From Chryseobacterium mulctrae (GTDB lineage: Bacteria; Bacteroidota; Bacteroidia; Flavobacteriales; Weeksellaceae), in assembly GCF_006175945.1 (NCBI RefSeq), contig NZ_VAJL01000001.1, positions 1,798,001-1,862,000 on the forward strand: 64,000 nucleotides of DNA, written 5' to 3'. Within the stretch, counting starts at the first letter, position 1. The number at the start of each line of letters is the position of its first letter. A model generated the notes under the pieces. It did not search any database. It was not told the DNA's origin and saw only the letters and a program-made list of their open reading frames with translations. Shown here piece after piece: positions 45,608 to 54,388 of the stretch. A program made the position numbers and the translations under genes.

Positions 45608-45869
45608 ACTTCTCAGGATTTTTCTTAAACTCATCCTTACAGTAGCTACTGCAAAAACCGTACGTTTTTCCTTTGTAAACTGCGGTATCTTTCATATCGC
45701 TTTCGGTAGGCATATCACAAATAGGATCTACAGCGTTTGCAAATTTTATTTTTTGTGAGGTTGTTTTTGTAGTTGTATTTTTCTTTTTATGCTTTACTTT
45801 AGGCGTTTCCTGCGCACAGGCGAATAATGAAACAGACAATAATGCCGTTAAGATAACTTTAGATTTCAT
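45594..45869 (-). CDS. YHS-domain lipoprotein
   Basis: A 91-residue protein. The signal has a lipobox-like SLFAC (Cys18). After a Lys/Thr linker the YHS domain reads [19 protein letters not shown], then [19 protein letters not shown]. The Cys residues are the ones that bind metal (often copper) in YHS domains. It overlaps the SCO gene by 14 bases, so the two are probably partners in copper handling. Confidence 0.88.
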   Translation of the reverse strand: MKSKVILTALLSVSLFACAQETPKVKHKKKNTTTKTTSQKIKFANAVDPICDMPTESDMKDTAVYKGKTYGFCSSYCKDEFKKNPEKYVQK

Positions 45870-45951
45870 TAAATAGAATTTAAAATTAAGTTTAATTAAT
45901 ATGAATATAAGCCTTGATAAAAATCAAAACTAAAGTTTCAGGTTAAATAAA

Positions 45952-46314
45952 TTAAACTAAAGGAGGATGGAATATTCGTGAAAAATATTCTGAAGAATGT
46001 AACTGAATATGATTTGAATTAGGGTTTTCTGATTTTAGATCTGCATTACTAATATTTGAAAATGAAAGAATTTCATGAGATAAAAAAACATCTAATCCTG
46101 CAATCTTAATATTTTGAGCATTATTAGATCCCTTTTCGGTCTTTGCTAATTCTTTTTTTACAAAACACTTTCCTTTACAATCAGATTCTATAATTTTTCT
46201 GTTCTCACAAAGGTTTTTCACAATGTAATCGTAGTTGACCGCATAATTTAACATTGGCAAAACAGGGCGAATTGCAATGGTAAATACGATGAAAAAGGAT
46301 AAGAAAAACTTCAA
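45952..46314 (-). CDS. Small membrane protein with C-x3-C motif, paralogue 2
   Basis: A 120-residue protein similar to the one at 43770-44138. The shared pattern is RPVLPMLNYAVNYDYI, LCENRKI, CKGKC (about residue 47) then KKELAK, and a C-terminal tail ending IFHPPLV. One N-terminal membrane segment is seen. It lies upstream of the YHS-SCO pair on the same strand with an 82-base gap. Function unknown. Confidence 0.78.
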   Translation of the reverse strand: MKFFLSFFIVFTIAIRPVLPMLNYAVNYDYIVKNLCENRKIIESDCKGKCFVKKELAKTEKGSNNAQNIKIAGLDVFLSHEILSFSNISNADLKSENPNSNHIQLHSSEYFSRIFHPPLV

Positions 46315-46376
46315 GTATCAAATCTTTAGTACAAATATAGTGTACAAAATTTATTTATGCATTAATTTATGATGAA

Positions 46377-46592
46377 AGTCAGGTAAGATGGAGGTCTTTA
46401 TTTCCCCACAGATTGCACGGATTTACACAGATGTTTGAAAATATATTTATGTTAATATGTTTTGGCTAAAGCCGTTGGAAGTTTGATATTTTTAAGGACG
46501 GACTAAAGTCCGCCCCTATTGATAAAAATTATTAGAAACTTTTGTAGTTTATTTGTAAAACTTCCAACATCAAGCTCCCGTCTTCCAGCATT
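46377..46592. repeat. Intergenic cluster of small repeats
   Basis: From left to right: AAGATGGAGG; a CCCACAGATTGCACGG and TTTACACAGATG run (46404-46432); the palindrome GGCTAAAGCC (about 46465-46474); GGACGGACTAAAGTCCGCCC (about 46497-46516), a palindromic stem; and CTTCCAACATC with GTCTTCCAGC (46560-46589). These are the same small families found in other spacers. No gene was seen. Confidence 0.5.
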
Positions 46593-46593
46593 A

Positions 46594-48540
46594 TTAAAAC
46601 TTCATTCTCTGAATTCTTACTGCATTTAAGATTGCCAATAATGCAACTCCCACATCAGCAAAAACAGCTTCCCACATTGTTGCTAAACCTCCTGCTCCTA
46701 AAACTAAAACAATAGCTTTTACCGCAAATGCTAAAATTATATTTTGCCAAACTATCTTTTTAGTTTGCTTTCCAATGTTGATCGCCATTGGGATTTTGCT
46801 CGGTTTATCATCCTGAATTACGACATCAGCAGTTTCAATTGTTGCATCACTTCCCAATCCGCCCATTGCAATTCCGACATCGCTTAAAGCAACAACGGGA
46901 GCATCATTTACTCCATCACCAACAAAAGCAACGGTTTGGTTTTTAGCTTTCAGTTCTTTGACTTTATTTACTTTATCTTCAGGAAGTAAGTCTCCGAAAG
47001 CATTTTCAATACCCAATTCATTCGCAACAAACTGTACAACAGAAGTTTTATCGCCACTTAACATCGTGGTTTTTACATTCAATGCTTTTAGTTTATTGAT
47101 CGTTAACTGAGCATCTTCTTTGATGGAATCTGCGATGGTAAGATATCCAACAAACTTTTTATCATACGCTATGGCAATTAAAGTATAAACAATATTTTCA
47201 GTTTTCAGATCGTAATTGATGTTGAATTTATCCATCAGCTTAAAGTTTCCAACCAGCAATTCTTTATCTGTAATCGTTGCTTTTAAACCGTGACCTGCAA
47301 TTTCTTCTACATTTTCTAATTGAATAGAATGATCGATCTCGCCCACAAACTGATGAATAGCTGTTGCTACAGGATGCGTACTCTGGCTTTCAAGCGCATT
47401 GACTAGTTTTAAAATTTCATCTTTATTAAATTCATTTCCAAAATTCACTTCCTGAACCTTGAAAACACCTTCAGTCATCGTTCCTGTTTTATCCATCACA
47501 ACGTTTTGAACATTCGCCAAAACATCCAGAAAATTACTTCCTTTAAATAAAATTCCATTTTTACTTCCTGCGCCAATTCCACCAAAATAACCCAATGGAA
47601 TAGAAATCACCAACGCACATGGGCAAGAAATCACTAAGAAAATCAATGCTCGGTACAGCCAACTTTTAAACTCATAATCTTCAACGAAAAAGTAAGGTAA
47701 AAAAGTAATTCCAATCGCCAGAAATACAACAATAGGAGTATAAACTTTAGCAAATTTTCTGATGAATAATTCTGTCGGAGCTTTTTGAGAGGTCGCATTC
47801 TGAACCATTTCTAAAATTTTGCTCAGTTTACTGTCTTTATAAGCGGTCGTCACTTTTACCTGACTGACTGTATTTAAATTGATCATTCCTGCTAAAACCA
47901 TTTCACCTTTCGATTTTGTATCAGGTTTGCTTTCTCCGGTAAGAGCGGAGGTATTGAAAGAGGCTTTCTCAGAAAGTAATTCACCATCCAAACCCAGTTT
48001 TTCACCAGATTTTAATTGAATAATATCTCCAATATTCGCTTTTTCAGCTTTTATTACTTTGGGAGTTCCATTTTCTAAAACGGTCACTTCATCAGGACGC
48101 TGATCGAGAAGAGATCTAATATTGGTTTTAGCTTTGGTAACTGCCATTGCCTGAAAAACTTCACCCACCGAATAAAACAACATCACCGCAACACCTTCAG
48201 GATATTCTCCAATCGCAAAAGCACCGATCGTAGCAATTCCCATCAGGAAAAATTCTGAGAAAACATCACCTTTAACAATACTTTCGTAGGCTTCTTTTAA
48301 AACAGGAATTCCCACAGGAATATAGGCTATCAAATACCAAACAAGACGCACCCAACCGTTAAACCAATTGTTTTCAATGAAATTATCAAACGTAATTCCG
48401 ATCAAAAGCAGACCAAATGATATAATTGCGGGTAAGAAAAGCTGAAGCGTTGATCTGTCTTGAACCTCGTGAGAATGATCATGGTCGTGATCTTCGTGGT
48501 TGTGCTCTTTTTTAGGTTTTGTAGTGCAACATTCTTCCAT
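46594..48540 (-). CDS. Heavy-metal P1B-type ATPase (Zn/Cd/Pb-type)
   Basis: A 648-residue protein from the ATG at 48538-48540. The N-terminus is Cys- and His-rich (MEECCTTKPKKEHNHEDHDH) instead of a classical HMA domain. It contains the membrane-metal motif SCPCALVIS, the phosphorylation site DKTGTMTEG, the HP motif TGHG-like region AGHGLKA and GDGVNDAPVVALSDVGIAMG. It exports divalent metals, most likely zinc or cadmium. A longer ORF start lies inside the fur gene and is rejected. A perfect Fur-family palindrome lies 38 bases upstream. Confidence 0.92.
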   Translation of the reverse strand: MEECCTTKPKKEHNHEDHDHDHSHEVQDRSTLQLFLPAIISFGLLLIGITFDNFIENNWFNGWVRLVWYLIAYIPVGIPVLKEAYESIVKGDVFSEFFLMGIATIGAFAIGEYPEGVAVMLFYSVGEVFQAMAVTKAKTNIRSLLDQRPDEVTVLENGTPKVIKAEKANIGDIIQLKSGEKLGLDGELLSEKASFNTSALTGESKPDTKSKGEMVLAGMINLNTVSQVKVTTAYKDSKLSKILEMVQNATSQKAPTELFIRKFAKVYTPIVVFLAIGITFLPYFFVEDYEFKSWLYRALIFLVISCPCALVISIPLGYFGGIGAGSKNGILFKGSNFLDVLANVQNVVMDKTGTMTEGVFKVQEVNFGNEFNKDEILKLVNALESQSTHPVATAIHQFVGEIDHSIQLENVEEIAGHGLKATITDKELLVGNFKLMDKFNINYDLKTENIVYTLIAIAYDKKFVGYLTIADSIKEDAQLTINKLKALNVKTTMLSGDKTSVVQFVANELGIENAFGDLLPEDKVNKVKELKAKNQTVAFVGDGVNDAPVVALSDVGIAMGGLGSDATIETADVVIQDDKPSKIPMAINIGKQTKKIVWQNIILAFAVKAIVLVLGAGGLATMWEAVFADVGVALLAILNAVRIQRMKF

Positions 48541-48577
48541 AACAAATAATTTTAAACAAATATAGAGTGAACGCGAA

Positions 48578-48592
48578 TGCAATACTATTGCA
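48578..48592. promoter_or_regulatory. Perfect 7-1-7 palindrome, Fur-family operator candidate
   Basis: TGCAATA-C-TATTGCA straddles the stop codon of the Fur-family gene and lies just ahead of the P-type ATPase start. Fur, Zur, PerR and Nur boxes share this 7-1-7 form. The neighbouring regulator is the natural candidate to bind it. Confidence 0.6.
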
Positions 48593-49004
48593 AACTTTCG
48601 AGACAGTTTTCGCAAATACCTTTGGCAAAAAGCCTTATTTCATCAATTCTAAAATTGGTTTTCATGCTTTCGGGGAAAGAAATATCTTCTTTGCAGGTCG
48701 TTTGTTTGCAGATCTTGCAGTAGAAATGCAGATGCCAGTCTTTATGCGTTTTTTCGTTGCAATCATCATGACACAATTTATATTTCGTGGTCGAATTTTC
48801 CTGAATGCTGTGAACAATTCCTTTTTCTTCGAAGGTTTTTAATGTTCTGTAAATTGTGGTTCGATCGGCATTTTCAAAATAATTTTCGATCTCGGACAAA
48901 GACAAAGCTGTTTCTTGTGAACTTAAAAAATCGTAAACCAAGATCCTCATGCTTGTAGGTTTGGTATTTTTGTCGATGAGCTTATTTTCGATTTTTTGTT
49001 TCAT
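48585..49004 (-). CDS. Fur-family metal-responsive repressor
   Basis: A 139-residue protein. The winged helix ends in ADRTTIYRTLKTFEEKGIVHSI, the Fur signature helix. The dimerisation part holds HLHFYCKICKQTTC and a final GICENC, two CxxC pairs that form the structural zinc site, with several His for a sensing site. It lies 44 bases ahead of the heavy-metal ATPase gene, so it is likely a zinc-type regulator (Zur-like) rather than iron Fur. Confidence 0.9.
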   Translation of the reverse strand: MKQKIENKLIDKNTKPTSMRILVYDFLSSQETALSLSEIENYFENADRTTIYRTLKTFEEKGIVHSIQENSTTKYKLCHDDCNEKTHKDWHLHFYCKICKQTTCKEDISFPESMKTNFRIDEIRLFAKGICENCLESLQ

Positions 49005-49074
49005 GATATTGAGCTTTCATTGGTAAAAGCCTTTCAAAGTTAGCTTTTTAGAATATATTTTAATGTTTTAAATC

Positions 49075-49108
49075 AAAAAAAGAGCCTTTGCATTTCTACA
49101 AAGACTCC
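49075..49108 (-). terminator. Terminator of the SusC-SusD operon
   Basis: GAGCCTTTG (49082-49090) and CAAAGACTC (49099-49107) pair with one G-U. The A-run at 49075-49081 gives a U-tract on the minus strand just past the SusD stop. Confidence 0.75.
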
Positions 49109-49123
49109 AAAATAAAATCAAAA

Positions 49124-50617
49124 CTATAAATTTGGATTGTTCTCAATTTCTTTCTGCGGAATTGAAAACAAATAATATCTGCTATTGGGCGCAAAAGCTG
49201 ACTGATCAGGAAATGCAAAAACAGAATGTCCTCTTCCATTAACCGTTTTCACCGTACCATTTGGCGTTGTAATCTGCACCGGGATTGGTTGTCCACTTGA
49301 GTTTACATAAGCTTTTCTTTCCACTTTACCTTGTGTTCTGATGATATCTGAAAGAGAAAAACCTTCTCCGAACAATTCTTTTCTTCTTTCAATCAAAACT
49401 TCTTTAATGACATCATTTTGTGCAATTGAACCCGTATAAACATTGGCTTTTCTTGCTGTTTTTAGTTGGTTTAAAATTGCAACAGCATTGGCAACATTTC
49501 CGCTTCTTGCTTCAGCTTCAGCTTCAATTAAATACATTTCAGCAGCTCTCATGAAAACGATATCGGCAATTAAATTAGCTTTAAACTTAAATTTAGCATA
49601 TCTCAAAAGCCCTTCTCTTCCCGGTAAACCATCCCAAGAAAATAGAGAAGAACGGATATCATTCGTATCAAACAGATCTTTAAAATAAGGATCGGCCATA
49701 AAACTGTAATAATAACTTCCCGAAGATGAAACATCCAAATAGTGGAATGCATAGCTTTCACCAGACTGTTCCTGAGTTTGTGCATGTCCCCAGATCCATT
49801 CTCCGTTGGTAATATCGTTGAAGCCTTCTTTATATTTCTCGGCATTCATTAGCGGAAATCCTGTCTTGGCAATTTGTGCAGAAGCTACAGCTTTCGTCCA
49901 TTCTCCTGTATTCAGATATACTCTTGCCAAAAGCCCGTTAACTACAGAGCGATCGATTTTATCTTTATTATTTCTAGAATAGTTTTGAAGCAATTGGTTG
50001 GCATCAGTTAAATCACTTTTAATTAAATTATAAATTTCTTCAAGACTCGCTTTTTTCTTTCCTACAGAATTGGTCGTTGCTGGTTCTGTATAAATTGGAG
50101 CCGTTGGTGCATTTTTATCTTTTAAATAACTGAACTGATAAAAACTTGCAAGATTCCAGTAACAAAAAGCACGCAAAGCTTTCGCCTGGCCTTTCACCTG
50201 ATCTTTCTTTTCCTGAGTTCCTTCTGCTGCATCAATTTTAGCGATCACGTTATTCATATTATTGATAACAGAATATAAAGATGTCCAGATATAAAGCGAT
50301 CTACTACCTGTATTATTCACCAAATCGGTAAATGCATAAGCCGATGGAAAACCATATTTATTGGTCAAAACCGCAACATCACTTCCCATTGCATCGCTGG
50401 TTCTTAAAACCGTTGAATATCCAATATTGGCATACGTTGTTCCGTCATCATTAAATTTTGCCCAGGTTCCGTTGATCACCGTTTCAGCACTTTCAGCAGT
50501 CTTGAAAATTTCGGCTTCATCTGCCTGATTTGTCGGGGCAGTTTCAAGGTCATTTTCACAACTTATCAGAGAAACTGCAGCAATTAAAGCAAAAGATATA
50601 TATTTTAATTTTTTCAT
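49124..50617 (-). CDS. SusD/RagB family nutrient-binding lipoprotein
   Basis: A 497-residue protein from the ATG at 50615-50617. The signal has lipobox LISC. TPR-like helices form the core, with GQAKALRAFCYWNLASFYQFSY (about 135-160), and the C-terminal segment MRAAEMYLIEAEAEARSGN and RRKELFGEGF is the family signature. SusD-like proteins cap the SusC pore and bind the substrate outside. The gene lies 19 bases after SusC on the same transcript, so it is under the SAM riboswitch. Confidence 0.93.
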   Translation of the reverse strand: MKKLKYISFALIAAVSLISCENDLETAPTNQADEAEIFKTAESAETVINGTWAKFNDDGTTYANIGYSTVLRTSDAMGSDVAVLTNKYGFPSAYAFTDLVNNTGSRSLYIWTSLYSVINNMNNVIAKIDAAEGTQEKKDQVKGQAKALRAFCYWNLASFYQFSYLKDKNAPTAPIYTEPATTNSVGKKKASLEEIYNLIKSDLTDANQLLQNYSRNNKDKIDRSVVNGLLARVYLNTGEWTKAVASAQIAKTGFPLMNAEKYKEGFNDITNGEWIWGHAQTQEQSGESYAFHYLDVSSSGSYYYSFMADPYFKDLFDTNDIRSSLFSWDGLPGREGLLRYAKFKFKANLIADIVFMRAAEMYLIEAEAEARSGNVANAVAILNQLKTARKANVYTGSIAQNDVIKEVLIERRKELFGEGFSLSDIIRTQGKVERKAYVNSSGQPIPVQITTPNGTVKTVNGRGHSVFAFPDQSAFAPNSRYYLFSIPQKEIENNPNL

Positions 50618-50636
50618 ATGTAAGATTTTAAATATT

Positions 50637-53555
50637 TTAAAGAGTAGCCTGCACACCAAAAGTTACCGTTCTCATTGCAGGATATCTGTAGTACGTTGTT
50701 CCGTCTAAAGTTTGCTCAGGATCCATTCCTTTATGCTTATAGAATGTGAAAAGGTTTTCTGCCTGAACATAAACTCTCAGCTTTTTCAATCCGATTTTTT
50801 CAAAATAATCTGAAGGAAGGGTGTATCCTAAGCTTACATTTTTAATTCTTGCATACGTTCCGGAATATAAGAATCTTGACGAAGCGGAAGTCCAGTTATT
50901 GGTTGTTGTGCTTAAAGCCGGAACATCCGTATTGGTATTTTCGGGAGTCCATCGGTTTAACATTTCAGAGCTCCATGCTCTTCCCGCAGCACTTCCATTA
51001 TGCATCAACATCGTATAATCGGTATCAAGAATTTTACCTCCCAAACTGAAAGTCAGTAATCCTGAAAAATCAAAATCTTTATATCTGATGCTTGTTGTAA
51101 GACCACCCATTACTTTAGGCAAAGAAGAACCCTGCAGAGTTTTCGTAGCTTTTGCATACTCAGAAGTCGTTCCTTCTACTGTATTTCCGTTTGCATCAGT
51201 TGTAATTGTTTTCCAAAGCGGATTTCCGTTAGTCGGATCAACTCCCATCCATTCAGGAATAAAGAAATCATAAATAGAACCTCCAACCTGCAAACGTTTT
51301 GTCCCGCTAACAATTGAACCTTTCGGAAGCTTTGTAATTTCATTTTTTAAAGTACTTAGATTCACATCAACATTCCATTCGAAATCATCTGTTTTAACAG
51401 GTGTTGTAAAGAGAGAAAATTCAAAACCTGTGTTTTTTAATTCTCCAATATTCGCCTGATAACCGCTGAAACCAACTGATGGAGCCAAAGGCATATCAAA
51501 CAAAAGATCTTTACTCTGACGCTGGAAATATTCTACATTACCTTTAATTCTGTTTTTCAGAATGGCAAATTCTAACCCCACATTTAAGTTGAGATTGGTT
51601 TCCCACTTCAGATCCGGAGTCGGAAGTCTGCTTGCAACCGTACCGCCTTCACCAAGATTGTTATAAAATGTGTACAAACTTTGGTACGCATAATACGTGC
51701 TCAATTTGTCATTTCCCTGACCACCATAACTTGCACGAAGCGTCAACTGATCAAAAATATTTAAATCTTTAATGAAATTTTCGCTCGAAGCTTTCCATGA
51801 TCCACCAACTGACCAGAAAGTTCCCCATCTGTTTTCGGGCGAAAATCTTGAAGAGCCATCTGCTCTTACCGATCCGGAAATGAAATATTTATTTTTAAAA
51901 TCATACTCCGCTTTTCCTAAGTAACTTAAAAGTCCCAATTTATCACTGCTTCCGCTAAATCCACCTAACAAAGCTGCCGCATCTGGCTCATAATAATATG
52001 GAAGTGAAAATTGGCTTCTGTTTCCAGAAATAGTTTGAAATTCGTAATGATAAAATTCCTGACCCGCTAAAATATTAAAGTGATGCTGGTTGAATTTTTT
52101 ATCAAAAGTCAAAATATTACTGGTTGTATAAGACAGCGTTCTTGAGTTTGTTTTTGTTACTGAACCACCGATTTCACTTCCCTGCCCTATCAAAGGATTG
52201 GAATAAAAGTGACCGTTGTAATTAACCAAATCAACAGAAAAGCTAGATTTAAACTTTAATTCCGGTAAGAAAGTAAAGTCTAAGAACCCTTTTCCTGAAA
52301 AGTTATCTTCACGGTTTTCATTTTTATCTAAAGGTAATGTCGCTGCAGCATTTTGATTCTGTAAAGCACTTGTAGGACGGTATTTTCCAAAGTCATAGAT
52401 ATAATTTCCATTGGCATCTAATCGGTGACTTCCGTCTGCATTTCTTTCGTAATAAGGATAAAAAGAAGGAATTACTCTTGCTGCATTAATAATATTATCC
52501 GTTCTGGAATCTGAAGAAGGTGGCGCTTCCTGAAGACTGTTCGTATAACTTAAATTAGCCCCAACATTTAACCATTTTTTAACTTCAGAGTTTATTTTAA
52601 GTCTTGTACTGTATTTTGTAAAACCTGATCCAATAGCAATTCCTTTATCATCCAAATATCCTAATGAAAAGAAGTAATTGCTTTTTTCGCTTCCACCACT
52701 GAAATCTAGATCGACCTGGCTTCTTGCTGCCACTCTCTGAAGAATATCTCTCCAGTCATCATTCCATAAAGCAGTAGCTCCAGGCAAAAGCTTCCCATCG
52801 GTTCCTACAGGTTTTGCATAATTTGATCCGTATGGATTTATTCCTAAACCATTGCTTCCGGAAACCAAAGCATCACTCGCCATTTGCGCCGCCTGTTGAG
52901 AAGTAACCTGACTTGATTTGTAGCCATTTCTCAAAGCTTCCCAATACAATTGAAAATACTGATCTGTATTTACCTGTTCGTAATCTTTAACCGCTCTTGT
53001 AGAAAAACCCTGACTGATATTAAAATTCACTTTAGCCTCACCTTTTTTTCCGGATTTTGTTGTAATAATAATTACTCCGTTGGCTGCTCTTGAACCATAA
53101 AGTGAGCTTGCTGTAGCATCTTTCAAAACACTGATCGATTCAATATCATTCGGACTTATCGAGTTGATATTCCCGTCAAAAGGAATTCCGTCTACCACAA
53201 ACAAAGGATTACTTGAAGCACTTACCGAGCCAATTCCACGAATACGAATAGATGCCGTTGCACCCGGTTGTCCAGAAGCACTTACCGCCTGAAGACCCGG
53301 AACCTGTCCTTCCAAAGCTTTGGTAATATTGGTAACCGGTCTGTTATTTATTTTTTCGCTCGAAATCGTTGCCACAGAGCCTGTGTAACTTGTTTTTTTC
53401 GCTTTTCCGTAAGCGACAACTACTACTTCATCTATATCCTGTTCGCGAAGTGTATCTTTTTTTGCTTCCTGACCATTAATGTTGATTATTCCTAAGAAAA
53501 ACACTGCAATAGGTGGAATCCAAGCTTTAGAATTAATTAAATTTTTGTTAATCAT
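50637..53555 (-). CDS. SusC/RagA family TonB-linked outer-membrane transporter
   Basis: A 972-residue protein with signal peptide (to about 29), a TonB-box-like DIDEVVVVAYG (about 41-51) and a plug domain with VTNITKALEGQVPGLQ and RIRGIGSVSASSNPLFVVDG and the VLKDATASSLYGSRAANGVI signature, seen as DATASSLYGSRAANGVI. A 22-strand barrel follows. The usual N-terminal carboxypeptidase-regulatory-like domain is absent. It is the first gene of an operon with SusD and is preceded by a SAM-I riboswitch, so its expression should fall when SAM is plentiful. The substrate is unknown. Confidence 0.93.
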   Translation of the reverse strand: MINKNLINSKAWIPPIAVFFLGIININGQEAKKDTLREQDIDEVVVVAYGKAKKTSYTGSVATISSEKINNRPVTNITKALEGQVPGLQAVSASGQPGATASIRIRGIGSVSASSNPLFVVDGIPFDGNINSISPNDIESISVLKDATASSLYGSRAANGVIIITTKSGKKGEAKVNFNISQGFSTRAVKDYEQVNTDQYFQLYWEALRNGYKSSQVTSQQAAQMASDALVSGSNGLGINPYGSNYAKPVGTDGKLLPGATALWNDDWRDILQRVAARSQVDLDFSGGSEKSNYFFSLGYLDDKGIAIGSGFTKYSTRLKINSEVKKWLNVGANLSYTNSLQEAPPSSDSRTDNIINAARVIPSFYPYYERNADGSHRLDANGNYIYDFGKYRPTSALQNQNAAATLPLDKNENREDNFSGKGFLDFTFLPELKFKSSFSVDLVNYNGHFYSNPLIGQGSEIGGSVTKTNSRTLSYTTSNILTFDKKFNQHHFNILAGQEFYHYEFQTISGNRSQFSLPYYYEPDAAALLGGFSGSSDKLGLLSYLGKAEYDFKNKYFISGSVRADGSSRFSPENRWGTFWSVGGSWKASSENFIKDLNIFDQLTLRASYGGQGNDKLSTYYAYQSLYTFYNNLGEGGTVASRLPTPDLKWETNLNLNVGLEFAILKNRIKGNVEYFQRQSKDLLFDMPLAPSVGFSGYQANIGELKNTGFEFSLFTTPVKTDDFEWNVDVNLSTLKNEITKLPKGSIVSGTKRLQVGGSIYDFFIPEWMGVDPTNGNPLWKTITTDANGNTVEGTTSEYAKATKTLQGSSLPKVMGGLTTSIRYKDFDFSGLLTFSLGGKILDTDYTMLMHNGSAAGRAWSSEMLNRWTPENTNTDVPALSTTTNNWTSASSRFLYSGTYARIKNVSLGYTLPSDYFEKIGLKKLRVYVQAENLFTFYKHKGMDPEQTLDGTTYYRYPAMRTVTFGVQATL

Positions 53556-53574
53556 AACTCATTTCATTTATCAA

Positions 53575-53614
53575 ATTTTAAAAATTAACCCTTTGCAGAA
53601 AAGACAGCAAAGGG
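53575..53614 (-). terminator. Riboswitch-controlled intrinsic terminator
   Basis: On the minus strand CCCTTTGC and GCAAAGGG (plus 53607-53614 and 53589-53596) form an 8-bp stem, followed by TTAATTTTT. The P1 3' strand AGCAA (plus 53638-53642) can instead pair with UUGCU (plus 53606-53610), together with AUCG/CGAU, as an antiterminator. Confidence 0.82.
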
Positions 53615-53639
53615 CATCGATAAATACGATTAACCAATT

Positions 53640-53734
53640 GCTTATTTTTCCTTTAAAGGCTGAATGTAACACCTTGCAAAGAGCAGGTTGCTAAGACTTC
53701 ATAGGGTCAGTTCCCTCCATCTTTCTTTATAAGC
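53640..53734 (-). ncRNA. SAM-I (S-box) riboswitch aptamer
   Basis: On the minus strand the RNA reads CTTATAAAGAAAGATGGAGG, then GAACTGACCCTATGAAGTC, TTAGCAACC and further on GGTGTTACATTCAGC. These match the S-box consensus blocks (AGAG-GGUGGAGGG-ACUGGCCC-AUGAA-GCAACC-GGUGCUAAAUCC). P1 forms between GCTTAT (plus 53729-53734) and ATAAGC (plus 53640-53645). S-box RNAs bind SAM and switch expression off when SAM is high. Confidence 0.93.
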
Positions 53735-53751
53735 CGATCGAAATATGTTTG

Positions 53752-53782
53752 CAAATCTAAAAACAATTAGTCTACAAAACAA
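53752..53782 (-). promoter_or_regulatory. Promoter of the riboswitch-SusC-SusD operon
   Basis: On the minus strand TTG (53780-53782), 20 nt and TAGATTTG (53752-53759). The predicted start near 53746 lies 12 bases ahead of the riboswitch P1 helix. Confidence 0.75.
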
Positions 53783-53789
53783 GTAGACT
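53769..53789. promoter_or_regulatory. Inverted repeat around the -33 box
   Basis: AGTCTAC (53769-53775) and GTAGACT (53783-53789) are perfect 7-base inverted repeats with a 7-base spacer that contains the -33 TTG. The position suits an operator for a second, DNA-level regulator. Confidence 0.55.
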
Positions 53790-53977
53790 TTGTGATTTTA
53801 AATCATTATTTAATAAAAATTAACTTCATAAATTCTTAAAAAACACTAAAATAGAGAGTTATAGAGATTATCAAATTCTTAAATATGACAAATATCATTA
53901 AAAATAATGTAATTCTAAAAAATGATTTAAAATAGAAAAGCTTTCGACTTATTAAAAAAACTTTCTAAATTTATACT

Positions 53978-54385
53978 ATGAAAGTTTTAATTATAAATGG
54001 TCCTAATCTCAATCTGTTAGGCACGAGAGAACCCGAAATTTACGGGAGTGTTTCTATGGAAGAGTACTTAGAAAAATTAAGGTCAGAATTTCCTGCACAT
54101 GAATTGAATTATTATCAATCGAATATTGAAGGTGAACTGATTAACAGGCTTCAGCTAGATGATTTTGATGCGATCATTATTAATCCTGGAGCTTTCACGC
54201 ATTACTCTTATGCAATTGCAGATTGTTTAAAGAATATTCAAAAATCGAAAGTAGAAGTTCACATCAGCAATATTTACAAAAGAGAAGAGTTTAGACAGAA
54301 ATCTGTAACGGCAGCTTGTACAGATGCAGTTTTGTCCGGCTTTGGAATGGACGGATATCGATTGGCAGTTTTGAGTTTGAAGTAA
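53978..54385 (+). CDS. aroQ: 3-dehydroquinate dehydratase, type II
   Basis: A 135-residue protein, slightly shorter than many type II enzymes. GPNLNLLGTREPEIYGS contains the catalytic Arg17 and Tyr22. NPGAFTHYSYA carries His75 and VEVHISNIYKREEFR follows. It dehydrates 3-dehydroquinate to 3-dehydroshikimate in the shikimate pathway. It is monocistronic and divergent from the riboswitch operon. Confidence 0.95.
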   Translation: MKVLIINGPNLNLLGTREPEIYGSVSMEEYLEKLRSEFPAHELNYYQSNIEGELINRLQLDDFDAIIINPGAFTHYSYAIADCLKNIQKSKVEVHISNIYKREEFRQKSVTAACTDAVLSGFGMDGYRLAVLSLK

Positions 54386-54388
54386 ATT

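Noticed and set aside
48541..48615. Longer N-terminus of the P-type ATPase
   Set aside because: It would start inside the fur gene and add residues without family similarity; the ATG at 48540 opens the His-rich start.
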